A stretch of DNA of 64,000 nucleotides from Epinephelus fuscoguttatus (GCF_011397635.1 NC_064759.1:15954428-16018427); one strand, 5' to 3'. Shown: positions 32,744 to 57,351, counted from the stretch's first letter. Numbers and translations are program-made. The notes: generated by a model from the sequence alone, not told the origin.

Positions 32744-34691
32744 GTAAGTAAAAAAGGGAAAAATGGATGCTTATGCTGTGCGTTTTGGAGCTGTTCCTGC
32801 TGGCCACGTTTGTGCTCTCCCTCCCATTTTTTCCCTTTGTGCGTTAATTATCATCATACTCGTGCGTTATGGCCAAATTATGTCCCGGTGAATTAATGTT
32901 AATAGAGTGCACGACGCGCACCCACATTCCAGCGAGGGAAAGGGGAAGGGAGAGCCGGTGCGAAATGCCCATGATTCGCCATTCCATATCATCTTTCTTT
33001 TTTTTTTAAAGATGTGCAGCGTCTAGAAACAGCACTGCACAGGCATCCATTCTGATTGTGAACATGTATGTGCTGCTCGAACACGGCTCCCCCACCGTCG
33101 TAGGTGGACCGTGTATCGCCGTGGTCGTCTGAGGGGCAGGCGGCGGAGCGGCAGCAGGTTTGGCCGGGTCTCCTCTGCATGTGTATCAATAACATTTGCA
33201 GGAAGAAAGAAGAAAGAGTCGTTGCAGTGCTCGCTCGCTCGCTGGTGATGTAAGCAGAGCAACTGCATGCTGCTGCTTTGCATCACATGCAGTGGTCACT
33301 TTGTTGATAATGCATGTGCTGTGAGTGTGTGTATGTGTGTGTGCGTGCTCGCGTGTGAGCATGCAGGAGGGGATGTTAATGCTGGTGTATGTAAGTGCGT
33401 CCTAGTTGTTTACTGACCATGGACAAGGACCTGCCAGTGGACCACAGACAGGCCAGTAGCTGCCACCTGTAACTGGGATGCATTATGTGTACAGGAACCC
33501 ACCGGGCACTGGATGTTTCCTGTGTGACCAACTTGGTCATATGTTAATCAGGGCTGACTGTGCCTTCACTGCATTGCCTGTAAATGCCATGTTGTTGCTG
33601 TTATGCATATGAAGTGTGGTTGTGACAGTTGAGCTTGTACTCTGATTGGATCAGTCACTGCAGCATGCACTAATAATTAATGCATAGCCATGTGTAGTGG
33701 AGCTGCTTCAGGATTTATGGGAATCAACACAAAATCAGTGGCTACTATATTTACTGGCTGCACAGCAGAGAGTGTACAATAGCTCTGCTAACCGTTCCGC
33801 CAAATATATCTTTTTTTTCCCATCCAGTGGTGTGGACTATTTATATCCTCATTCAATATACATGAGCCATTTTTTCATCATAGTGGTACATGAATGAATG
33901 GATTAGGCGAGCCCTTGCAAAGAAGTCCACCTATGTTGTCAGGCACACCCGAATGGATAAAGGGTCTTGGCATTGTGCATTTCCCTTATGGCTAGCTGGA
34001 TGGATAAATAAGAATGTGATTGTGCCGGCTACAACCAGGTCATGTGGGTTAACCACAAGTGGCTGTGGGTTTTGGCTGTTGTGGTGAAGGTGGAAGGAGG
34101 GGGGTGTGGTCACATATTCTCAAGATGTTTGCTAGTCTTCAGCAGGCCAGCATCCAAAATACAGCACCTCTTCGGCTCCTGCTCTCAATATCTGTTGTTT
34201 GAATGTTATAGTACCTAATTATACTAAACCCATGCATTCTGTTAGTGTGAGTGGGTTAACCTATTGTGCTTGAGTGTTTTTTCCTTCACTGCTGTGGTGA
34301 AGCCAGAAGCCTGAGAGGAAACAGTTTGGAGCGCAGTGAAAAGCAGTTGTGCCCGATACAGTGTGAAGCATGCTGGGAATTTAAATGTTGCAACAGTGCT
34401 TTTGCAGTTTTAAAACTGTTTTTTCCATAACGTCGAATTCTTGAACTCCACACTCGGTGCAGACGGCAAGCGATGTTGCTCATCACTGCATCCCTCACTA
34501 ACGTTCTTCAGCACAACATTGGACTCTCTGAAGGATAAAAACTGAATAATGCCTTCTTTGTTTATGCTTCTTTACAGGTTTTGGTAGCTCTCATGGTGTA
34601 ACACACACACAGCCCAGTCAGTAAGCAACAGGAACCAGTTCAGACCCTGCAATGGCTTGTGTTGTAAAATGGGCGTTTTAAAGAAGAAATA

Positions 34692-46315
<11,624 letters not shown>

Positions 46316-47055
46316 GGGAGGGGCACGACAAAGAGCAGCATGGAGGAACAAAAAAAAAAAAAAAAACGAGGGAGAATGTGTGCAAAAATGAAAAGAAAAG
46401 CACTGAAAACAATGAAGGGAGAAAGACTCGAAGCAAAAGCTGGACTAATGGATGGGGAAGAAAACAAGAAGATTTTTGAAGGATTATAACAAAAGAGGGA
46501 GGAAGGCGTGAAAGCGTTGCACACTGTCCCTGCTAACTGCACCACGTTGAAGATCCAGACTCCAGCGCTTCCCTGCATAATGTTCTCAAACTCCAGTCCT
46601 GTTTTGTATCGTGCTCTGTACAGTATATTAGACGGGGGCGGCAATAGTGAAGTACAGTATGTGTAAATTACTTGATGCCAGAAGGAATGTGTACATGAGT
46701 CTCTTTTATGTCATTGCATGTAGCTAGGCGCTTATTCTGAACTGGTGGAACTTTTGGTTCTATTTTTAGTAATTACCCCCTCCTTTGTATCTGAGGGGCG
46801 TTCTATATGCATGAGACCAGCAATTTAGTGTTATGTTATGTTTATGATCAATAGTATTGTTATTATGATTAATGTCGTCTGTTTGTTGATAATGATATAA
46901 TTATATATACAGTACATATTATTTGTATTATTTTTTTACATTTTCATGGTATGGCGGTTGGTTTTTATTTTTATTTTCAATTTAACTTGTGAAACAAGAT
47001 GCAAATGAAGGCAAAAAAATCTGGAAATAAATTATAATCTTTTTTTGCTAGTCTC
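46316..47055 (+). other. atn1: atn1 3' UTR with poly(A) signal
   Basis: About 710 bases of AT-rich sequence follow the TGA at 46313-46315. AATAAA at 47026-47031 is followed by a T-rich downstream element. Confidence 0.7.
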
Positions 47056-48300
47056 TGGCGTATTCATGCGTGCACTATTTTTTCTCCCCCCCTTCTCTCT
47101 CTGTCTGTCTCACATACATTCAGACTGTTTGCCCCGTCTTTGTTTTATACAAGTCACTCATGCACAAAGCATATCAAATTCCTCACTCTCCTCCCCCTCC
47201 CCCCTTCTTTCTGACTCCCCCCCCCCCCTTCTTTCTCTCTGTCCCTCCCTCTGTTGGTTGAGTGTAGCTAATAGGAGACACATGGGATGAGTGTGAGACA
47301 TGGGAGTTGAGGCGCTCCAGTGAACACCAGCCACCCTGTAGAGCGAGCATTCCTGACTGCACAGTAAAAATGAAAAGAGAGGAGAAAAAAAAATATAAAG
47401 AGAGAAATGAAGAGGAGAAAGAGAGGAGGAGCTGCGAGAGTGTGATTTACTGCTGAAGGCTCAGGGCTGTGTGTGTTCTCACCGTGTCCGGCTGGAGGAA
47501 TCTCCTTCAAACGGACACGGATCACTGAAGACGGCCTTCATGTTGCAAGACAGAATCACTGCTGGCTCACAGATTTGGGAGACATGTAGATCAGGGCTAA
47601 ACAAACTTTACAATATTCATATTTTATCATAGTGATGCTCTTTTTAAATAGTCCTACATGGCTCTCCAGATGCCTAAAATCTACATCCCTCTTCATTTAT
47701 GGAATTAAAGCTCCTCATACTGATGTGACATTGATTGATGGTCTTATCTGTACGAACCGTCTCAGTCAGGAGGTGTGATATTGGATATATAGACTGTATA
47801 GGGCACACTTGTGAGTTGGTATGTAGGTTGTGTGTCATTAAAAGTCACCTTGAATAAGTGTGTCAACATAATGTAAAGTATCCTCTAGCAGGACAAATCT
47901 GATTTTCCCCTCTGGTGACATCACATCTGGGGGATATTCTTAGCACTTCATCAGTCCTCTCTCAGGGTGGATAAGGATGTTGTGAAAGGTGTGGATGAAA
48001 GACTTTGTTTGAACGCTGCATTTCACTTCATATAAGCCTGGTTTTATTACCACAGCCTCTTTTAGCGATTTAGCTTATTATTAGCAGCAAGTTGTTTTCA
48101 AATCTAGGACAATTATTTGCAAAAATATTCTTATTCTTTCATATTGGCCTACTTTTAGTTCCACATATGAACAGTTTAGTGCATCAGGATAATGCACAAT
48201 GTCAGATCAATTTATATCGCAGGACTTCTAAGTGCATGCACTATGTCATGGATGGATTACTGAACAGGCCTACTGGTCACTGGCCCAGGGCCCCAAAGTG
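47056..48300. other. Gene-free interval after atn1
   Basis: A pyrimidine-rich block with a C run (about 47090-47250) is followed by a purine-rich block to 47440 and then AT-rich DNA. Open frames are short and without recognisable homology. No conserved exon was identified. Confidence 0.5.
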
Positions 48301-48307
48301 CCCGTGA

Positions 48308-49039
48308 CAGACCACAAAAAGACATAAAACAACTGCAAGGAGACACAAAATGACCACAAAGAGACACAATTCAACTGCAAGGAGACACAACATGACCACA
48401 AACAGAAATAACAACTACGAGGAGACACAAAATGACTACAAAAAGACACAAAACAGCTACAAAAAGACACAAAACAACTGCAAGGAGACACAAAATGACT
48501 ACAAAAAAGACACAAAACAACTACAAGGAGACACAACATGACTACAAAAAGACACAAAACTACTGTGAGGAGACACAAAATAACTACAAAAAGACACATA
48601 ACAACTGTGAGGAGACACAAAATGATCACAAAAAGACACAAAACAACTACAAAGAGACACAAAACAACTGCAAGGAGACACAAAATGACCACAAACAGAA
48701 ATAATAACAACAACGACTACAAAAAGACACAAAACAACTACAAGGAGACACAAAATGACTATAAAAAGACACCAAACAACTGCAAGGAGACACCAAATGA
48801 CTACAAAAAGACACGAAACAACTGTGAGGAGACACAAAATGACTACAAAAAGACACCAAACAACTGCGAGGAGACACAAAACTACTATAAAGACACAAAA
48901 TTATGTAGAGAGACCTAAAAGACACACAAATAACACAAAAGGAGACACAAAGTGATTCAAAGACACACAAAACTACTGAAGAAAGACACAAAATTACCCC
49001 ATAAGGACATACAACAACCACAAAGAGACACAAAACCAC
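48308..49039. repeat. 21-bp minisatellite, about 35 units
   Basis: Units alternate between GACACAAAATGACTACAAAAA and GACACAAAACAACTGCAAGGA types, each 21 bases, with point changes and a few partial units. Because 21 is divisible by three, open frames persist on both strands and read as heptads. These frames follow from the repeat and are not evidence of a gene. The flanks (CTGGCCCAGGGCCCC at about 48281 and TGCCCAGGGGGCC at about 49047) are similar to each other, hinting that the array lies inside a larger element. Confidence 0.9.
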
Positions 49040-49499
49040 ACGTCTGTGCCCAGGGGGCCGCTGTCTCATAATCCATTTATGACTGTACTGTCACTGATGA
49101 CAGACCCTGATGTGGTTGCAGCAAGACTGCAAATACAACAAATGATTTGCCAGCACTTTTTATTCTACATGTGATACCAATTTGTGTGGATTAAAAAAAA
49201 CAAAGCCACAGATCAGCGCCCTTCTTTTTATGATTCTGATGATTAAAGTCGCACATGTTCATCTAATCACAGTTTGTATGTACATTACGTAGAGCAGGCC
49301 AGGGACCCCTTGGCTGAAAAAGAGCCTGCTGCATATATTGTATAAATTTGAGTTACCTATTAAACTGGGCCAACAGTGACGTGTAGGGCGGCCTAAAGTG
49401 TCGTGTATAAACATACTATTTTATGGTGCATGCAATACTAAGCTATTAAAGTAAAATTATTGGAATGTTCACATATTTATACATCATGTTTGTTTCTGA

Positions 49500-50320
49500 G
49501 GACCCATCCACCAGCCCTCCCACCCACCCTACTTGGACTTCCACCGCCTTAACTTTGGTTCTTGTCCCCCCTGATGCCACCAGATGTCGTTTAATTATAA
49601 CAGTGAGCGGCCATGTATCATGCCAGCATTAAAGGACGTCTTTTTTCGTTGGTGTCTGATGCTGCAAGTAATTGCCCAATCACTGGCTTTCAATGACTTC
49701 GGAGTTTGACTGGGTTGGGGTAACAGCCAAGCAGCTATGACTGAGGCTAAAATATGAAGCCAACACAAAAGTGCCAAAAATTGCACTTCCACTAATGGCC
49801 ACTTGAGGCTGGCTGTAGAAGTGAGTCAATACCCATAGACCCCCCCCTGTTAAAAGTTTACCACAGAAACAAATGTTTACAGCCTGGTACAAAAAAAGTT
49901 CTCATCTCTTTTTAGCTACGTTTTCCCGTCTTGACAACTATACGGGGTAAAATTTGTATATAACTTGTTAACATTTCGTTAAAGCTTAAAGTAAAGTAAC
50001 TTAAAGTGGCTACTTTGAGTAACAGGCTACAGATAGTGTCCTCGGCATCTCAGTCAGATCCACCCCTCGCTCCTCCACAGCTCCAGCCTGTTGCCCGAAT
50101 ACAATCACTCTTGGCTGCAAAAAACCAAGATGGCGACAGCTGAAATGCCGAACTCAAGGCTTCAAAATGGGAGTGCACAAATCAATGGCTAACGTTATGG
50201 TAGCTATGTCCATTATTTTTACAGTCTATGGTAACAGCCTATCATGAATGTTGTGTACTGTAAACTTTTTTTTATGAATAGGCCGATTTATCTTTGCTAA
50301 TAATACGTTAGCTTCATGTT
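49500..50320. repeat. Probable repeat-derived interval
   Basis: Phrases such as AACCAAGATGGCGACAGC and TTATTTTTACAGTCTATGG near 50125-50230 resemble the end of a teleost MITE family. The left end was not found and no gene is seen. Confidence 0.3.
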
Positions 50321-50324
50321 AATG

Positions 50325-50390
50325 TGACCCTTTGGGGGTCTTCAGAGTTACTGCCCCTCTGCAGTAACTCTGAAGACCCCCTAAGGGTCA
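50325..50390. repeat. Near-perfect 30-bp inverted repeat (hairpin)
   Basis: The arm 50325-50354 pairs with 50361-50390 over 30 bases with a single mismatch, around a 6-base loop. The arm begins TGACCCTTTGGGGGTCTTC. Its role is unknown. Confidence 0.9.
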
Positions 50391-50399
50391 TGGACTGTT

Positions 50400-52008
50400 G
50401 AAAACCCAGAATATTAGGGAATCAATTGCTTAATTACAACTCAAGAAGAGGTCACGCCAAAGTCATGCAAGCACCCAAATAAACAATTGTTCCAAATTAA
50501 TCAAAAGTAAAATGAAAATATGAGGTTGGTTCTAAACACAATGGAATCCAACTGAGTCATTCTCCACAGAAAATATTCATACAGACACTCTGGCAAAAAG
50601 TTAAAAATTTGACACCAACTTCCAAGTGTTACCACAGACTTTGTCACTGTCATAGATCTTATGTTTGGGTTTGATGCTTGCACAGCGTACCTTTCACAAA
50701 CAGTGACTAATTTGGTTCAGTCCCTGTCCCACAGCTCCCTCCAGCAAAAATATCTTCCTTTCTGCACTTTCCTTTTTCATTCAAGCTCTGTTTTGCCCGA
50801 GAGGGACAGTTTTAACACACCTTGCTGTGTCTTCCAGCTATCTTATTTGCTCCACTGCTATCTCTCTCCTCCTGCAGGAGCTGTCATACTTCATAAAGTT
50901 TATCTAATGACCACTGCTAACTCTTTATTGTGCCTGTCCACTGTCCCTCTGCCTGAGCGCTGACTGTGGCTGCTACTCTGCTTCTCCCGTGGTCCATTTT
51001 ATGCCACTATACTCCTGTTAGGACTTCAGACTGTCAGCTCCAATTGTACTGCTGCAATGTTAAATCAGAGCTCCTGTTTGTCTCATTAAACTAGAGACAG
51101 AATTATTTTTCCCGTGCTCACTGTGATCAATGAAACCTCAGCTTGAGCATCATCTCATTCATCTGCAGGAGCACCATCTCAGCCAGCAGCAACAGTCAAC
51201 CTGCAAAGTGGCACAAGTGCTGCCTGAGAACAGGGTCTGTTGCCATTTTCACCTCCTCTCACCCGTACAATCAATCTCTCCTGACCTCTTGCTCACTCCA
51301 CTCCAGCCTGGAGGAGATGATCCCGCAGGATCGTCTTGAGGCACTGCTGAGCATTTTTTAAGTGGTTGTAGACAACATGGGGGTGACCAGAGCTCTCTGC
51401 CTGCTTCTGCTACACACTAGGGCAGTGCTGCTCGCTGCTCAGCATCTTCAACATCTCAGCAACCAGCTGCCAGATTAAAACTGGTTAGACCTGAAAACGG
51501 AGAGCATTTACTGTCAACTTCAATTATCTCAACTGGTATCCCACAGTCAAAACAGTCCATGATTTGATCAACAAAATGGGAAGTGGTGGTGCTGCGGGTC
51601 CAGAAGAGGTCTGTGAGGATACTGGTTGCACATGTGTCCACATACAACAGTCACAGTGTTTGTTTCACCATCTAACCTGTGTGAAAGATTAAATTCATTT
51701 GCCCTTTTATTGTCCCTTGTAAGTTTTTCTTGTCTTGTCTGGGCATCCAATAAACAAAGTAAGCTAGGCTAGTCTTTCCAACGTACTACCTTGTGTATTT
51801 TTTTACTTCACATTTCTGTTCCACCACCCAATACATGAAGAGGCTCCAGTCATCCATGACGTTAAATGGGTATAGGTAGGTGTAGAAATGCATAGGTGTT
51901 TATAGTGGGAAATGTTATCGCTGGGGAGTAACGACCAAACACTCTGTGGGCTACAAGTACACCCCAATATTCAGAGAGTATCAAACTGTCCTCCACAAGG
52001 ATTTATTG
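50400..52008. other. Gene-free interval
   Basis: About 1.6 kb with only short frames and no recognised family. A glutamine-containing frame at 51130-51339 is isolated, lacks splice support and is not conserved with anything I know. Confidence 0.4.
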
Positions 52009-52313
52009 GTGTAGTGGTTACCTCTTTGTGTGGAGTTTGCATGTTCTCCCCATCTCAGCGTTGGTTTTCTCCGAGTACTCCAGCTTCCTCCCACAGTCCA
52101 AAGACATGCAGGTTAACTGGTGACTCTAAATTGTCTGTAGGTGTGAATGTGAGCATGAATGGTTGTCTATGTCTATGTGTTAACCCTGCGATAGTCTGGA
52201 AACCTGTCCAGGGTGTACCCCACCTCTCGCCCGATGTCAGCTAGGACAGGCTCCAGGCCCCCCCCCCACCCCCGTGACCCTCAGCAGGATAAATGGTTAC
52301 GGAAAATGAATGA
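52009..52313 (+). repeat. tRNA-derived SINE, damaged second copy
   Basis: It is the same family as 1919-2267. It shares GGAGTTTGCATGTTCTCCCC, CCCACAGTCCAAAGACATG, and CCAGGGTGTACCCCACCTC. An internal deletion removes the region that should hold the tRNA-like B box, so it is no longer transcribable by its own promoter. Confidence 0.75.
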
Positions 52314-53746
52314 AAGGTGTATTGAGTCTGACTAAAACGGCTAAGAAAAACATCATTTTTCCACCTCAGAAACATAGCTAAGGTACTACTATTTCTAAAT
52401 GAAAAAGATGCCGAGAAATTGATTCATGCCTTCAAACTCTCTATGTGGTTTTGCCTCCTGAAAGTCAAAGCTTCGAATTGTCAGTCGGAGACCCTTAAAT
52501 CTACTGAGATTCTTTATATCAAGAAGTTTATTTCTTTATTTAGCTATTCATGTTCTGTCAGTGTGCAGTGTACCTCTGTGGATGTTTAGGTCCCCAGATT
52601 TAGCTACTACATTTTCCATATCTAGAAAAAGAATGGATGAATTCTTGCGTGTGAATCTGCTTTTCACTGGTTACGTCCATTCCAAAATCTTGTTCCCATT
52701 AATCATTTCAAGTCAGTATGTTTATAGTGTCTGTGAAGCCATGTGTTGATATTTTTCAAATAGTTTTCAAATTCAGAATCACATAACAGAAATAAGAGAG
52801 CTGGGTTGTAAAGTGTTCTCTCTAAAAGAAATGGAAAACAGTAGAGTGTTGGCAGAACAAAACTCCATTACTGTGAGGAGCCTTACTTGTGGCAAAGCTG
52901 TTGGGCCAAACACGATGTTGGGATGGAGCTGTTGGACATGAAATATTTATGACATAGGACATATATTTTGATAGCATGGTGTGCTGCTGGATTTGTGCTG
53001 AGGTTGACAGTAACACATAGAAGTGGGAAGAAGCAGTGTGATGCTGATATATATTTATTCACAGTGGGTGCAAACGAGCACCATTTAATTCAAATAGTTT
53101 GAAGTGAACGGTAGCAGCTGGGGGATTCAAGCAATTACAAGGTCAAGATCTGACATGAGTGTTGCATTACACCCAAGCACCGCAGGATGTTTTGATATAT
53201 TTATGGAATATGATATGATAAATTCAATCAATCACGCAGGTTTGTTGTTACCAGTCATGGGTGTGTTAGGATAATGATGAACAAATGAAAAAATCTGAAC
53301 AAAAACATTTTATTGAGATTGGTGTCAGGTTGCACAGATCATATGTATATATTAACAAATAGAGAAATTAATATGAAGATAAATTGAACATAATATTAGA
53401 TCAGGTAGGACATGATGTCAAGCTCAGCTCACATCCCACCTACATCAGCTGGTCTCAAACAGCCCAGTCAACTGATGGAGCAGCTGATTGATAGAATGGA
53501 GTCAACTGATAGATCACATGATTCCTTTCTATGCAACCAATTGGCATATCTCATTCAGGGTGCCCTTTTTAAACTGCTTTGTCCTGCCTACTGTTGCTGC
53601 TTCCTTTGCAAGCCACTTTGCAACCTGCCTCCACCCCAGCTCCTCCTTTTCATGCTGTGCCTGACTTATCAATGTCATTTCTGTTTGTCATTGATGCTGC
53701 TCTGTTCTGTTCCCAGAGGGTCTTTGCTGCTGCTCTCTATGCCTTA

Positions 53747-53960
53747 GGCTTTCCATGTAGGCGCATGGAAGGGCAGAGAGGTGTGCTCTCTCTGCCTTTG
53801 GCTTTCCTCATTTGCACGTGGAAGGGCAGAGAGGTGTGCTCTCTCTCTGCCTTAGGCTTTCCATGTAGGCGTATGGAAGGGCAGGGAGGTTTGCTCTTTC
53901 TGCTTCTGGCTTTCCTTATTTGCACGTGGAAGGGCAGAGAGGTGTGCTCTCCCTGCCTTA
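53747..53960. repeat. Compound tandem repeat, ~102-bp dimer of ~52-bp units
   Basis: Two dimers run head to tail. Each has one unit with CTTTCCATGTAGGCG(C/T)ATGGAAGGG and one with TTTCCT(C/T)ATTTGCACGTGG, both followed by CAGAGAGGTGTGCTCTC. A single further unit is found at 54282-54327. The CCATG..CATGG core can form a small hairpin. Open frames through it on both strands are a by-product. Confidence 0.75.
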
Positions 53961-55296
53961 TGAGGCTTTCTCTGCCGTAGTTCTTTTTTGCTGCCGTCGT
54001 GCGCGCCTTCCACCGCCCCATCACCACCTAGTCTTACCGGATTCATCAGCCTCATACACCTCAGAGTCAGCAGCCACCACCACCACCAGTGTCTGGATTC
54101 CATTTGGGGATTTATCCTGCTGCCACTCACAAGTCCCTCAGTCACAAAATATCTCCCTCTGATGTCCAAGCGCCAAAGACTTCTGTTAAATCTTAATCAG
54201 CACAAATCATCAGTCAATTTGTACACTTATATTCTGTATTTAATATTATCTGTACTTCACTCTCCTGTCTCTCCCGATTGAAATGGCTTTCCACGCAGCC
54301 GCATGGAAGGGCAGAGAGGTGGGCTCTCTTCACCTCATGCTCTCCACCTCAGGAGTAGTGACAACACCAATCAGCCACGTATTCACATTAGAGATGTTTT
54401 TACCCTTCCACAACATCAGCAAGCATTTCTTCACTGACATAAGGAAAAAGTTGATACAAAACAGCAAAGTGAACCCCCAATTCAAGCAAACTTTACTTCT
54501 TTCAAGTGATGGTAGGATGTTTTCAGTAAATATATGTGTTTCGTCAGATACCTGAAACATTTGTACCCGTTTAAAAGGAACAAAGAACGAGGGAGCCCTT
54601 TGGCCACACAGCTAATAGGAAGCACATTGCTCTTTTTGAAGATTCAGTGTAAGACTCCGGTATTTTGTGAGACAGTCTGCAAACAGCCGAGAAGAGGAAC
54701 ACTGGGTTGTAGACTTACACAATAAGGTAATTTCCACTGTAGGGACACTTAAGTAGTCACACCTGTAAGTGTTGAAATATCTCCATACAGCCTGAAGAGA
54801 AATCTGTGTAGCACCACAGTCTTTTGGGTTTAACCACATGATCTGAAACACCAGCGCATAATTTATCTTTATTTTAATCCATATTTTCAATTTCAAAGAG
54901 ATTTTGTGTCACTGTTTTAATTGCCTACTCTGCACACTTGTAGTAAGTGGTTTACAGCACAGAGCACCTGAGAGCTCTCTGTCTCTCTCTCCAGTAAGTG
55001 AGCGCACCCTGAAATAATAGTGCAGTTCAACAAGATGTTCTACAACACTGTGAGACATGAATGAAGTGTAGGCACCGGCCACTCAGCACAGTCATTATCA
55101 GCATTTCAAGTATCTTTTTTTTTTTCTAATCAAGCGAGCTAACATGTGAAAGAAGGATGAATGAATGAACTGAAAAAGACTGTTGAGATTTTCTGTATTG
55201 GCTCCTTGAACCACAATGAACTCCGCACCTCTTCACTTAAACTTTAATACTTTAAAGACTTGTATAAACTGTGACACAAAACACTGAACTCCGCCA

Positions 55297-55320
55297 CTGC
55301 TGCTGCTGCTGCTGCTGCTG
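55297..55320. repeat. (CTG)8 trinucleotide repeat
   Basis: Eight uninterrupted CTG units (CAG on the minus strand). They lie in DNA with no gene support, so the glutamine run they would encode is not treated as protein. Confidence 0.95.
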
Positions 55321-55679
55321 CATATGTATATACACACTCTGTGAGTCACAGCTCCACGCGTTACGAATCCCAATTTCACCCATGAATGTAAGTAATGGCT
55401 TCATAATGACAGTAAATACAGGGGGCAGAGGGGGAACGTCCTGTCTAATTTCACCCTGAGGTTGGAAGACAGATAAGATGTACTCTGTGGAAGTGGACTG
55501 ACTGTGTGTTTGTGTGTGAACCACAGAAACATCCCGAGTTTAGATCTGTGCTGAAAACACTGCAGTAGTCAAATGTGTGTGGACACACAAACATTAGGCC
55601 CCTGAACACCTCATCCCAAAACCACTGGCTTTAATATGCTGCTAAACAGAGGGCAAGTCACTCTTTGGCAAGTCACAAG

Positions 55680-56330
55680 TAAGTCTCAGGTCTTTTCACT
55701 CACGACCCAAGTCAAGACTGACAAGTCCTCAGTCAAGTCCTGAGTCAAGTCCTAAGTCAAGACATACAAGTCTTGCGTCAAGTGCCAAGTAAAGACTGAC
55801 AAGTCTTGAGTCAAGTCAAGACTGACAAGTCCTGAGTCATATTCTACGTCAAAACTTACAAGTCCTGGGTCAAGTGCCAAGTCAAGACAGACAAGTCCTG
55901 AGTCATATTCCATGTCAAAACTTACAAGTCCTGGGTCAAGTGCCAAGTCAAGACTGGCAAGTCCTGAGTCAAGTCCTAAGTCAAGACATACAAGTCTTGC
56001 ATCAAGTGCCAAGTCAAGGCTGACAAGTCTTGAGTCAAGTCAAGACTGACAAGTCCTGAGTCATATTCCATGTCAAAACTTACAAGTCCTGGGTCAAGTG
56101 CCAAGTCAAGACTGGCAAGTCCTGAGTCAGGTTCCAGGCCAAGACAGGTAAGTCCTGAGTCAAGTTCCAGGTCAGCACTGACAAGTCCTGAGTCAAGTCC
56201 CAAGTCAAGACTGACAAGTCCTGAGTCAAGTCCTGAGTCAAGACTGACAAGTCCTGTCATATTCCACGTCAAAACTTACAAGTCCTGGGTCAAGTCCCAA
56301 GTCAAGACAGACAAGTCCTGAGTCTTCATG
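55680..56330. repeat. AAGTC-rich minisatellite
   Basis: Variants of GACAAGTCCTGAGTCAAGTCC recur through the block, with higher-order copies; for example the stretch at about 55800-55900 is repeated near 56030-56110. Related AGTCCAAGTC phrases continue at 56535-56640. Reading frames through it are repeat artefacts. Confidence 0.85.
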
Positions 56331-56662
56331 ATTCTTTCCTGCAGCTTGATTGGATGTTGTCAGATTGGTTGAAACAAGTTGGATCTGGAGGATTCAGTAT
56401 CAACATTCTGGGAATAAATACTGTTAATGTTAGCTGATTCAGGAAATGAAGGGAACCGAATTGATTCTTGGTATACAGTGTAGATAATAATCATTGGGCT
56501 TGGTGGAAGCTATCAAGCACTTTTGATTTAAAACACTCAAGTCCAGGTCAGGTCATGAGTCACTGGTCTAAAGTCCAAGTCCAGCTGCAAGTCTTTTTTG
56601 TGTTTTTTTTTCCTAAAGCCATCAAACTTGTGACTCAAGTCTGACTGTCACAGCTTCCACAC

Positions 56663-56850
56663 GCCTAAAAAAAGGTTTTCCACAAGACTTTTGGAACCTG
56701 GTCACAGTGATTTGTTCCCATTCAGCCATTAGAGTCACAGTCTGTGTTCAACTTCATCCCAAAGGTGCTGGATGGGGTTAAGATCGGTCAAGTTCTTCCA
56801 CAACACGAAGAGAAGAGCATTTCTTTGTGGATCTAACTTTAACGCAGACT
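56663..56850. repeat. Tc1-like DNA transposon scrap
   Basis: AGGTTTTCCACAAGACTTTTGGAACC, TTTGTTCCCATTCAGCC, CTTCATCCCAAAGGTG and CAAGTTCTTCCACAACACGA appear in the order known from a widespread fish Tc1-related repeat. Only about 190 bases remain and the ends are missing. Confidence 0.45.
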
Positions 56851-57345
56851 GTTTCTATAAAGTTGTAATATATAATAATACACCATCATATATGTATTTA
56901 TTATATTTTGTATTAATAATCTGATCTGTTAAGTAACTGTTAAATAAATGTAGTGCAGTAAAAAGATGTAGCAGGGCAGAAAAATAAAGTATCAGAAAAT
57001 GGAAATACTCGAGCAAAGTACAAATACCTCAAATTGTGAAGTACGTCACTTCAGTAAATGTACTCAGATGCTTTCTGTTAGTGGGAATAAGGGCTTATTC
57101 TATGAATATTTTGACTAAGAAGAAGTCTAAGAAGTCTAGTGACTGAGAGTACTGTCAGTTCCCAGAACAGAAGTACACAGTACATTAGGGGAGTCTGCAT
57201 GCTGCCAGATACTGAAGATTGATATGGAATTGTGAATGAAATGCTGTTACTGCCACCTACTGGAGAGCTGCGCAACTTTCCTGTCTTATGTTCCTGCAGC
57301 AGAAAGCAGAATACATTAAGCAATACCAAGCCAGAGTATGTACAT

Positions 57346-57351
57346 TTTATT
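57346..57351 (-). other. Poly(A) signal of the zinc-finger gene
   Basis: AATAAA on the minus strand, about 200 bases beyond the stop codon of the zinc-finger gene. It gives a short 3' UTR. Confidence 0.5.

Noticed and set aside
48270-49069. Hydrophobic minus-strand frames of up to 147 codons
   Set aside because: They are produced by the 21-bp tandem repeat, whose unit is a multiple of three; no start context, promoter or homology is seen.
53400-54560. Possible retroelement origin of the compound-repeat region
   Set aside because: No reverse transcriptase, integrase or long terminal repeat was recognised, so no class is claimed.
55252-55524. Minus-strand frame with a run of eight glutamines
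   Set aside because: It is a (CAG)8 microsatellite in gene-free DNA with no splice sites or homology.
47056-57345. A miR-200c/miR-141 cluster or a grcc10 (C12orf57) gene, expected from human 12p13 order
   Set aside because: I searched by eye for the mature microRNA seeds and for the conserved protein and saw neither. They may lie outside the window.
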